A stretch of 64,000 nt of DNA from Mycobacterium sp. Aquia_213 (GTDB lineage Bacteria; Actinomycetota; Actinomycetes; Mycobacteriales; Mycobacteriaceae), in contig NZ_CP113116.1 of the NCBI RefSeq assembly GCF_026625985.1, positions 4,402,001-4,466,000 of the forward strand, written 5' to 3'. The notes under the pieces are model-generated. The model was not told the DNA's origin. It did no database searches and saw only the letters and a program-made list of their open reading frames with translations. Both the position numbers and the translations under genes were made by a program. How positions within the stretch are numbered: the first letter of the stretch is position 1; every line of letters begins with the position of its first letter. Below are positions 33,946 to 40,880 of this stretch, one piece after another.

Positions 33946-35466
33946 TCACAGCAGGGCAAGTTCTCGCGCCCGGCTCACTGCCGCGCTGCGGTGCTCAACG
34001 CGGAGCTTGCGATACACGGCGCGCTGGTGGGTCTTCACTGTATTGAGCGAGATGTATAGCCGCGCACCGATCTCGCGTCGCGATAACCGGGTGGATAGCA
34101 AGCGAAGAACCTCGAGCTCCTTGGGGGTTAGCTCCTCACCGACCGCGCAGCCGCGCACGCCGCTGTTGAATTCGTTGACGGATTCCGCGGCGATCAGGTC
34201 AGCATTGCGCGCGATGTCACCGGCAGCGACCAGGTGGCGCTCTGCCTCCTCGATGAGGCCCTCGGCCTCGAACCAGGCCGCGGCTCGTCGGTGCAGATCG
34301 GCGACGAGATCGGGCTCGCTGCGACGCAGCTCGGTGCGCAGCAACTCGGCGAACAGCTGGTGGTAGCGATACCAGTGACGGGACATGTCCAACGGCAGGA
34401 CGAACAGATTTTCGCGCTCGATCTGCTCCAAGACCGAGGCCGAGTCAGACGTTTGCAGCATCGCGTCGCACAGCGCACCGCTGAGTCGTCCCAAGAGCGA
34501 GGTCCGCAGCAGAAAGTGCCGGATGTGCGGCGGCTGACCGTCTAGCACCTCGGCGATCAAGTAATCGACGATATGACGGTTGTCGCCGGCGAAGGTCTGG
34601 ATAAATGCTTCCGCGTCGGTGCGACCGGCCAACGACAGCCCAGCGAGATACAGTCCCGCGGCCCATCCCTCCGTGCGGCGAAATAGCAGTTGAACTTGTG
34701 CGTCTGTCAACTTCAAGCCGAGCACGCCGTCAAGCAGGTCCGCGGCTTCGCCGGCCTGGAAGCGCAACTCCTCGGCCCGCAGCTCCAGCAGCTCGCCGCG
34801 GGCCCGCAACCGCGCCAACGGCAGCATGGGATCCGAGCGGGTGGCGATGACCAGCTGAAGAGTCTGCGGCATCCGTTCGACGACAAAACCCACCTGCTCG
34901 TGCACGGTCCGATTTTCAACAAGGTGATAGTCGTCGAGGATCAACGCGATCTGGTAATCGATGGCGGCCAACGCGTCGAGCAGGGTGGGCAAGACCACCT
35001 GCCGAGGGTCGGCACCCATCTTGATGAGCTCCAACGCACGCGGCGCCACACCCCGGCTGGCCTCGCCCAGCGCCGCGATCGCGCAGGCCCAAAATCGCGC
35101 CGGATCATTGTCGGACGCATCGAGGGACAGCCAGCCCCGCCGACGGCGGTCATCGGCTCCGCTCGCCCATTGCGCCAGGAGCGTCGTCTTGCCCCAGCCC
35201 GCCGGCGCGCTGAGCAACGTGAGCTTGCGAGAGGGTTCCGCCGAAAGCTTTTCGATCAGGGCCGCCCGTTCGATGAGCCGAGCGCGGATGGCGGGTGGCG
35301 CCGACTTGGCGGCAAGCAGCGCCTCCGGCCCGCCGGCTTCCCTCGGTGCCTCGCCTTCGTACCCGAAGAGGGTCGGCGTGACGCACAGCAGATCGGCGAA
35401 ATTAGAGCTGCCCGCGACAATCACGCTTCGAACGCTAATCGCGGTGTCGCGCCGATCGTGGGCCAC
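33946..35466 (-). CDS. MalT-type LuxR regulator lacking most of the TPR region
   Basis: A 506-residue ATP-dependent transcription regulator. A P-loop STAND ATPase is clear (SAPAGWGKTTLLAQW, residues 86-100; acidic LILDDYHLV). A winged-helix and short helical part follow. The C-terminal LuxR HTH is complete (ELTPKELEVLRLLS, then ISLNTVKTHQRAVYRKL). Full-length members are about 850-930 residues with a long TPR sensor between these parts. Here the join falls around residues 425-440 (VNEFNSGVRGCAVGEEL), so the sensor is largely missing without frame loss. The N-terminal start is uncertain. It probably controls the downstream NmrA-cupin genes. Confidence 0.82.
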   Translation of the reverse strand: MAHDRRDTAISVRSVIVAGSSNFADLLCVTPTLFGYEGEAPREAGGPEALLAAKSAPPAIRARLIERAALIEKLSAEPSRKLTLLSAPAGWGKTTLLAQWASGADDRRRRGWLSLDASDNDPARFWACAIAALGEASRGVAPRALELIKMGADPRQVVLPTLLDALAAIDYQIALILDDYHLVENRTVHEQVGFVVERMPQTLQLVIATRSDPMLPLARLRARGELLELRAEELRFQAGEAADLLDGVLGLKLTDAQVQLLFRRTEGWAAGLYLAGLSLAGRTDAEAFIQTFAGDNRHIVDYLIAEVLDGQPPHIRHFLLRTSLLGRLSGALCDAMLQTSDSASVLEQIERENLFVLPLDMSRHWYRYHQLFAELLRTELRRSEPDLVADLHRRAAAWFEAEGLIEEAERHLVAAGDIARNADLIAAESVNEFNSGVRGCAVGEELTPKELEVLRLLSTRLSRREIGARLYISLNTVKTHQRAVYRKLRVEHRSAAVSRARELALL

Positions 35467-35504
35467 TTAGGCACGACGAGATGGGGCCAGTTGAGCCGCA
35501 TGAT

Positions 35505-36917
35505 TTAGGGCAGCAGGCGGATCAGAGCGTCCAGCGCCGCTGACCATGCGCTGGGCGCGGGCGCTGCGAACCCGATCACTAAGCCGTTCCGCTTGCTGCC
35601 GTCTTCGGGATGGCGAAACAGATCAAGACCCTCCACGCCGAGCCGGCGCCAAGCGCGTTGACGCGACAGCGCGCTCTCGTCGGCCCCGGCAAGCTCAAGC
35701 ATCACGTGCAGACCCGCGGACATTCCTGCGACGGTGGTCGTCGGTGATGACCGGGCAACCGCGGCGACGAGTTGCTCACGGCGGCGCCGGTACTGGGCGC
35801 GCATTGTGCGAATGTGTCTGTCATAGGAACCGGATGCGATGAATTCAGCCATCGCCAACTGGTCAACAAAGCTGGAGGTCTCCTCGCGTTCACCCCTTTG
35901 CCGGCCCACCGCATGGATAAGTCGGTCTGGCAGCACCAGCCACCCGAGCCGAAGCCCCGGCGCCAGCGACTTGCTCGCCGTCCCCATATAGATGACACGT
36001 TCGGGATCGATGCCGTGCAGCGCACCGACAGGGCTGCGGTCGTAGCGGAATTCGCCGTCGTAATCATCTTCGATGATCAGTCCGCCGGTACGTCGCGCCC
36101 AATCAACGACCGCGGCGCGGCGGTCGGGATGCAAAGGCACGCCAAGCGGGAACTGGTGCGACGGCGTGAGCAGCACAGCGCCGGCGTCCGCGATGCCGTC
36201 GAGAGCCGTGACGTCAGCGCCATGAGAGTCCACTGTCAGCGGGGGGCAGCGCAACCGCGCTCGAGCGAGCGACGCCCGCTGTGCGCGCAGGCCAAATGCC
36301 TCGTTGGCAACGGCGGCGACGCCGGCTTCTGCCAGCGCGCGGGCCACGAGGTTCAATCCTTCAGCGGCGCCGCTGCAGATGACGATGTTGCCCGGTCGGG
36401 CCCGAACTCCCCGAGCACGAGCAAGGTACTGGGCAAGGGCGCTGCGGAGCTCCGGCCGCCCATTTGAGTCGGTGTAGCCGAACGCCTCGAAGGGTGCAGT
36501 ATTCAACGCGCGCTTGACCGCACGACTCCACTCCGTCCGTGGAAACGAAGACAGGTCTGGATGTCCCGGTCGGAAATCGTGGTCCAACTGGGGCTGTGTC
36601 TGTCGCATCGGGGGTGACGCGACGGACCGGACGACTTCGGCCGCGCGTTGGGCAACCAATGTGCCCGAGCCATGTTGCGATGTCAGCCACCCCTCCGCGA
36701 TCAGTTCGGCGTACGCACGAGCAACGGTGTTCCTCGCGACACCGAGGTCGGCGGCCAGCGCGCGACTCGAGGGCAACTGGATGCCCGGCACCAATCGGCC
36801 CGAACGGATCGCGTCGCGAATGGCTTCCATCACACCGTCACGTACCCTGCCGCCGGGGCGATCCAGGTAGAGATCCAACCCGGCGACCAAGCCTTGTGAT
36901 CCGGTCGTTGCGTGCAT
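35505..36917 (-). CDS. MocR-family regulator (GntR HTH fused to PLP aminotransferase)
   Basis: A 470-residue protein. Residues ~15-85 are a GntR winged helix (RDAIRSGRLVPGIQLPSSRA, then YAELIAEGWLTSQHGSGT). The rest is a type I aminotransferase fold with Asn/Asp/Tyr ligands and the PLP lysine in GTASKSLAPGLRLGW. The start MHATTGSQG was chosen because it begins about 15 residues before the HTH. An ATG 63 bases upstream has AGGAGG only one base away, too close to work. It is divergent from the 37145-38750 operon, whose control region holds two palindromic sites. MocR proteins regulate neighbouring genes in response to PLP or amines. Confidence 0.88.
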   Translation of the reverse strand: MHATTGSQGLVAGLDLYLDRPGGRVRDGVMEAIRDAIRSGRLVPGIQLPSSRALAADLGVARNTVARAYAELIAEGWLTSQHGSGTLVAQRAAEVVRSVASPPMRQTQPQLDHDFRPGHPDLSSFPRTEWSRAVKRALNTAPFEAFGYTDSNGRPELRSALAQYLARARGVRARPGNIVICSGAAEGLNLVARALAEAGVAAVANEAFGLRAQRASLARARLRCPPLTVDSHGADVTALDGIADAGAVLLTPSHQFPLGVPLHPDRRAAVVDWARRTGGLIIEDDYDGEFRYDRSPVGALHGIDPERVIYMGTASKSLAPGLRLGWLVLPDRLIHAVGRQRGEREETSSFVDQLAMAEFIASGSYDRHIRTMRAQYRRRREQLVAAVARSSPTTTVAGMSAGLHVMLELAGADESALSRQRAWRRLGVEGLDLFRHPEDGSKRNGLVIGFAAPAPSAWSAALDALIRLLP

Positions 36918-37008
36918 GTCAGTGCTCGTGTTCGTTACCCACGACGCTCCCCACGTCGGTGATCCCGTCCAGGGCGTCATCCCTCCTAAAGCGACACTAA
37001 GACTACGC

Positions 37009-37021
37009 CGGACAGTGTCCG
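37009..37021. promoter_or_regulatory. Palindrome CGGACAGTGTCCG, operator candidate
   Basis: Perfect 6-bp arms around a central G, lying between the divergent MocR gene and the 37145 operon, 92 bases upstream of the MocR start. It is a candidate autoregulatory GntR-type site, distinct from the TCACCCGGGTGA element nearby. Confidence 0.45.
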
Positions 37022-37057
37022 CTGTATTGCATCGCTCGCCCAGTGATGCCTTTGGAG

Positions 37058-37100
37058 TCACCCGGGTGAACTAACTCGCCGGGTGATGACGACTCACCCG
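37058..37100 (+). promoter_or_regulatory. Double-palindrome operator, copy A
   Basis: The perfect palindrome TCACCCGGGTGA is followed, after AC and eight bases, by CGGGTGATGAC and an inverted CTCACCC half. The same 43-bp layout with identical spacing occurs at 44265-44307 in front of another + strand gene. It ends 44 bases before the GTG of the first gene of this operon, where a repressor would block transcription. Confidence 0.7.
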
Positions 37101-37144
37101 TCGTCGGTGAATGCTGGCTCAGCAGATGACGAGCGGAGGGCCAA

Positions 37145-37387
37145 GTGCAGCCGACGATCTACCAAATCCGCATTCGAGGGCGCGTGACAGAGCGGCTGGG
37201 GTCCGCATTAGAAGGGATGCGGTTCGAGGCGGGTACGACCGAAACCACTTTCACCGGTGAAATCCGCGACCAGTCACAGCTTTACGGGCTCCTCGACCGG
37301 GTCCGTGACCTAGGCCTTGAGCTCGTCAGCGTACAGCCGCTGCCCGCGGCTGACCCGACAACAACCCACAACAGGAAGGACCTGTAA
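37145..37387 (+). CDS. Conserved small protein, function unknown
   Basis: An 80-residue protein starting at GTG with GGAGG five bases upstream. The sequence IYQIRIRGRVTERLGSALEG and later QLYGLLDRVRDLGLELVSVQ suggests a ferredoxin-like alpha/beta fold with no cysteines and no export signal. I do not recognise a named family. I recall similar small proteins next to oxidoreductases in actinobacteria. It is the first gene of a three-gene operon behind the palindromic operator. Its stop overlaps the next ATG (TAATG), so it may modulate or assemble with the following oxidoreductase. Confidence 0.7.
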   Translation: MQPTIYQIRIRGRVTERLGSALEGMRFEAGTTETTFTGEIRDQSQLYGLLDRVRDLGLELVSVQPLPAADPTTTHNRKDL

Positions 37388-38307
37388 TGCAAGCCATCAC
37401 TGTTTCAGATCATGACGCCGGTGTCGCCGGCCTGTCGCTGACAGAACTGCCCTACCCGCAGGCGGCCGACAACGAAGTCGTCGTCCGGGTACACGCAGCG
37501 GGTTTCACACCCGGGGAACTTGACTGGCCGCACACCTGGATCGACCGCGCGGGTCGTGACCGGACACCGAGCGTGCCCGGCCACGAGCTGTCGGGCGTCG
37601 TAGCTGAGTTAGGTTATGGCACCACACTTTTGAGTGTCGGTCAGCGAGTGTTCGGGCTCGCCGACTGGGCCCGCAACGGCTCGCTCGCGGAGTACATCGC
37701 TATGGAAGCCCGTAATCTCGCACCACTGCCGATGGACATCGACCATACTGTCGCCGCGGCGCTGCCGATCTCCGGATTGACCGCCTGGCAAGGCCTGTTC
37801 GACCACGGCCGCCTCGCCGCTGGACAAACGGTTCTGATCCACGGCGCCGTGGGTGGGGTCGGGTCGATCGCGGTGCAGCTGGCGCGTGAGGTCGGTGCGC
37901 GGGTCATCGGCTCCGGCCGGACAGCAGACCGAGACCGGGCGTTGGAGCTCGGTGCCCACACCTTCCTCGACCTGGAGACCGAAAAGCTGGAGGATGCAGG
38001 CGAAGTCGACGTGGTGTTTGACGTGATCGGCGGAGAGGTCCTCGAACGATCGATCGATCTGGTGCGGGCCGGCGGAACACTCGTCACCATCGCCGAGCCG
38101 CCGAAGACTCAACCGCACGATGGGCGGGCGATCTTCTTTCTTGTCGAAGCCGATCGCAGCCAGCTCTCCGAGCTCGCCACGCGAGTACGGGATGGCCGCC
38201 TCAAGCCCGTCGTTGGCGCCGTGTTGCCACTCGCCGAAGCTGCCGCCGCTTTCACTCCCGGCAAGCGCATCCCCGGCAAGACGGTCCTGCGCGTCGCCGG
38301 AGAGTGA
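37387..38307 (+). CDS. NADP-dependent zinc-independent alcohol dehydrogenase / quinone oxidoreductase
   Basis: A 306-residue medium-chain reductase. The N-terminal GroES-like part includes VRVHAAGFTPGELDW and VPGHELSGVV. The cofactor loop is HGAVGGVGSIAVQLAREVG. No zinc-binding Cys set is present, so it belongs to the quinone oxidoreductase/enoyl reductase branch using NADPH. It is translationally coupled to the small protein upstream, and a cupin with a signal peptide follows within three bases. Likely substrate: a quinone or reactive enone. Divergent MocR control is suggested by the layout. Confidence 0.85.
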   Translation: MQAITVSDHDAGVAGLSLTELPYPQAADNEVVVRVHAAGFTPGELDWPHTWIDRAGRDRTPSVPGHELSGVVAELGYGTTLLSVGQRVFGLADWARNGSLAEYIAMEARNLAPLPMDIDHTVAAALPISGLTAWQGLFDHGRLAAGQTVLIHGAVGGVGSIAVQLAREVGARVIGSGRTADRDRALELGAHTFLDLETEKLEDAGEVDVVFDVIGGEVLERSIDLVRAGGTLVTIAEPPKTQPHDGRAIFFLVEADRSQLSELATRVRDGRLKPVVGAVLPLAEAAAAFTPGKRIPGKTVLRVAGE

Positions 38308-38309
38308 AA

Positions 38310-38750
38310 ATGATGGCCCGAAAGATATCGCTCGGCGCACTGACACTTGCGATGACGCTTGCGCCTACGGCCCATGCCGAGCCGACGCCACAGAATGCGC
38401 GTCAAAATCCGGTTGTCCGAACAGTTTTCAATCAACCTACCGATGTTCCGGGCAAATCACTTGAAGCAGTGACCGTCAGCTATCCGGCGGGTGCCAAAAG
38501 CGAGGCTCATCACCACGCGAAATCGGCGTTCATCATGGCGTACGTGATCTCGGGAGCGATCCGCAGCCAAATCGAAGGTCAGCCTGCGCGCGTCTATCAC
38601 GCGGGTGAGACGTGGACTGAAGATCCCGGCGCCCACCACACGATCAGTGAAAACGCCAGTGCCACTGAACCCGCTGAACTACTCGCGGTCTTCCTGGTCG
38701 ATACCGGAGACGGCCCGCTCACCACCGACGACACCGAGCCGCCTCGCTAG
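38310..38750 (+). CDS. Exported cupin-domain protein
   Basis: A 146-residue protein. GGAGAG lies five bases before the ATG. A Sec signal peptide (KISLGALTLAMTLAPTAHA) is cleaved before EPTPQ. The mature part is one cupin: SYPAGAKSEAHHHAKSAFIM supplies a triple-His first motif, and EDPGAHHTISENAS the second. The barrel ends LLAVFLVDTGDG. A metal site is likely. Extracytoplasmic small cupins of this type are common in proteobacteria and actinobacteria with unknown function. It is the last gene of the operon starting at the palindromic operator. Confidence 0.78.
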   Translation: MMARKISLGALTLAMTLAPTAHAEPTPQNARQNPVVRTVFNQPTDVPGKSLEAVTVSYPAGAKSEAHHHAKSAFIMAYVISGAIRSQIEGQPARVYHAGETWTEDPGAHHTISENASATEPAELLAVFLVDTGDGPLTTDDTEPPR

Positions 38751-38848
38751 CGGCGCGAAATTCGACGGCGCTCTCAGACAATGCCGATGATCAACGCACG
38801 CAACGGATCTGATGCCCAGTCAACGTCACGTGCCGAACGGCCCCCGCA

Positions 38849-40318
38849 ATGACGTTGCGCGACGCGGCACCCACCAGCCGGGCAATGGTCGTCGCGGTGA
38901 TGGTGTCGATGGTCGCGTTCCTCGACTCCACCGTGATCAACCTGGCTTTGCCGGCCATCGAGCACGACCTCGGCGGGGGCCTGGCGTTCCAGCAATGGAT
39001 CGTCGACGGCTACCTGTTGGCGATGGCGGCCGCGATTCTGCCCGGCGGCTCCATCTCGGATCTGTTCGGACGCGTTCCGGTGATGCGGTTCGGGCTGCTG
39101 GCGTTCGGGGCGGGCTCGGTTCTGGCGGCGGTTGCCACCTCACCGGCGATGCTGATCACCGCGCGCGTCATCCAGGGCCTGGGTGCGGCGTTTCTCGTGC
39201 CGAGCTCGCTGGCGCTGATCAACACGGTGTTCGACAAAACACACCAGTCCGCGGCGATCGGCGTCTGGACCGGGTGGACCGCAACCGCCTTCGCGTTGGG
39301 TCCCCTGCTGGGCGGACTGTGCGTCGATTTCCTTGGTTGGCGTTGGATTTTCGTGTTGTCCGCGATCCCCATGGCGGTCGGGTATGCGCTGACGTTCTGG
39401 CTGTGCCCGATGTCGGGGCGAGTCGAAGGAGCCCGAGTCGATACCGCCGGGGTGGGCCTATCGGCGGTAGGGCTGGCCGCGACCGTGTATGCGTTGATCG
39501 AATCGCAACGCGATGGCTGGACCGACCCGATGGTCATCACACCATTGGTGATCGGGATTGCCGCACTGGCCGGCTTCGTGGGCTGGCAGCGCCGCAGCAG
39601 CCTCCCGATGCTTCCGTTGCCGCTGTTCACCTTTCGCAACTTCGCTGCCGCCAACCTAGTCACCGCGTTCGTCTACGGCGGACTGACGCTGGGCTCGCTG
39701 GCGATTGCTTTGTACACCCAAGAAATCGGCGGCTACTCAGCCACCGCGACGGGGCTGGCCACCCTGCCGATCCCGGCGCTGTCGTTCGTGTTCGCCCGTC
39801 ATGTCGGCCGCATCGCCGCGCGGGTGGGACCGCGCGTCTTCCTGATCGTCGGTCCCGCCGTAGCGGGAACCGGGCTCCTGCTGATCCGCCCGAAACCTCA
39901 TGGATTCCACGCGATTACCGACCTGGTCCCCGGGATGACCGTGCTGGCCATCGGGCTGGTCGCGACCATCACACCGCTGATGTCGGTGACGCTGGCCTCG
40001 GTTCCGACCGAATACAGTGGCCTGGCGTCGGCGATCAACAACGCCGTCTCGCGGCTGGCCACGCTGGTGTCGATCGGGTCCATCGGCTTGATCAGTGTTG
40101 GCTCGGCGAGCGCCAGCGGATTCGCCCACGTGTTGGAGGTGAGCGCCGCACTATTCGCCGTGGGCGCGTTGTGCGCGGCGCTGTTGATAGCCAATCCCCC
40201 AGCCGGGTACCAGCCTGTGCCCTGCGATATCGCGGCGTTGTGCCGCGACCGTCCCGGTGCGCAACCCGCGCTGGCCAGCAGCCCCTCGGCCGCGGCCGAA
40301 CCATCCCCTCCGCCCTGA
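38849..40318 (+). CDS. DHA2-type MFS drug/metabolite exporter
   Basis: A 489-residue membrane protein with about 14 hydrophobic helices. Family motifs of EmrB/QacA proteins are present: LDSTVINLALPAI in helix 1, the GGSISDLFGRVPVMR loop 2-3 motif, and ALGPLLGGLCVDFLGWRWIF in helix 5. These carriers export drugs or metabolites using the proton gradient. The C-terminus is a Pro/Ser/Ala-rich cytosolic tail. It stands between the MocR-linked operon and the MmpS/MmpL pair with separate spacing, so it is probably its own unit. Confidence 0.88.
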   Translation: MTLRDAAPTSRAMVVAVMVSMVAFLDSTVINLALPAIEHDLGGGLAFQQWIVDGYLLAMAAAILPGGSISDLFGRVPVMRFGLLAFGAGSVLAAVATSPAMLITARVIQGLGAAFLVPSSLALINTVFDKTHQSAAIGVWTGWTATAFALGPLLGGLCVDFLGWRWIFVLSAIPMAVGYALTFWLCPMSGRVEGARVDTAGVGLSAVGLAATVYALIESQRDGWTDPMVITPLVIGIAALAGFVGWQRRSSLPMLPLPLFTFRNFAAANLVTAFVYGGLTLGSLAIALYTQEIGGYSATATGLATLPIPALSFVFARHVGRIAARVGPRVFLIVGPAVAGTGLLLIRPKPHGFHAITDLVPGMTVLAIGLVATITPLMSVTLASVPTEYSGLASAINNAVSRLATLVSIGSIGLISVGSASASGFAHVLEVSAALFAVGALCAALLIANPPAGYQPVPCDIAALCRDRPGAQPALASSPSAAAEPSPPP

Positions 40319-40457
40319 TCGTTCACCCGCTCAACGGCAAGAATGGCGGCCACCGCGGGAATCAACTTAATCACGATGGCGTTCGCCTAGCGGTGGCCTA
40401 CGCGACGAAATGCCTTAATATCAGCCGATCGAGAACTCCTAAGCGGAGGGCACGGTG

Positions 40458-40880
40458 ATGACGATCCTCAAGCGTGCATGGGTTGTGCTGGTCGTGGTCG
40501 TGGCGGTGATCATCGGCGGCGTTGCGGTGGACCGACTGCACGACGTCTTCCCTGGACCCGGTCTGGCCAAGCCCGATCCCCGCGATGCGACCCCGCCATA
40601 CGCAGCGAAGACCGCGATCTACGAAATCCTGGGACCACCCGGGACGACCGGCGTCGTCAACTGGATGGATGCCGACGCCCAGCCTCAGAAAGCCAACTTC
40701 ACCACGTTGCCGTGGTCGCAGACGATCGTCGCGGAAATGCCCGGCATCTTCGCCTACGTCGTCGCCCAAGGTGACGGCCCCACCATCAGCTGCCGGATCA
40801 CCGTCGACGGCAAACTGGTCGATCAACAGCAGGTCAACACCCGAAACGCGCAGGTTTCCTGCTTGGACAAGTCCGCATGA
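40458..40880 (+). CDS. MmpS-family membrane accessory protein
   Basis: A 140-residue protein with one N-terminal membrane helix (AWVVLVVVVAVIIGGVAV) and a periplasmic beta-rich domain. That domain contains IYEILGPPGTTGVVNWMDAD and a disulphide-capable pair (SCRITVDGK ... VSCLDK). This is the usual MmpS layout and length. The GTG two bases upstream of the ATG is an alternative start behind GGAGG. Its stop overlaps the MmpL start (ATGA), so the two proteins are made together. MmpS proteins act as periplasmic adaptors of MmpL lipid or siderophore exporters. Confidence 0.9.
   Translation: MTILKRAWVVLVVVVAVIIGGVAVDRLHDVFPGPGLAKPDPRDATPPYAAKTAIYEILGPPGTTGVVNWMDADAQPQKANFTTLPWSQTIVAEMPGIFAYVVAQGDGPTISCRITVDGKLVDQQQVNTRNAQVSCLDKSA

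Noticed and set aside
36918..37061. Upstream extension of the MocR gene, including an ATG right after AGGAGG
   Set aside because: The ATG is one base from the Shine-Dalgarno, and the added residues are unlike MocR N-termini.
38812..40458. 548-codon + strand frame overlapping the MFS exporter
   Set aside because: Reads as Arg/Gly/Pro-rich non-protein sequence in the +1 frame of a clear 14-helix transporter.
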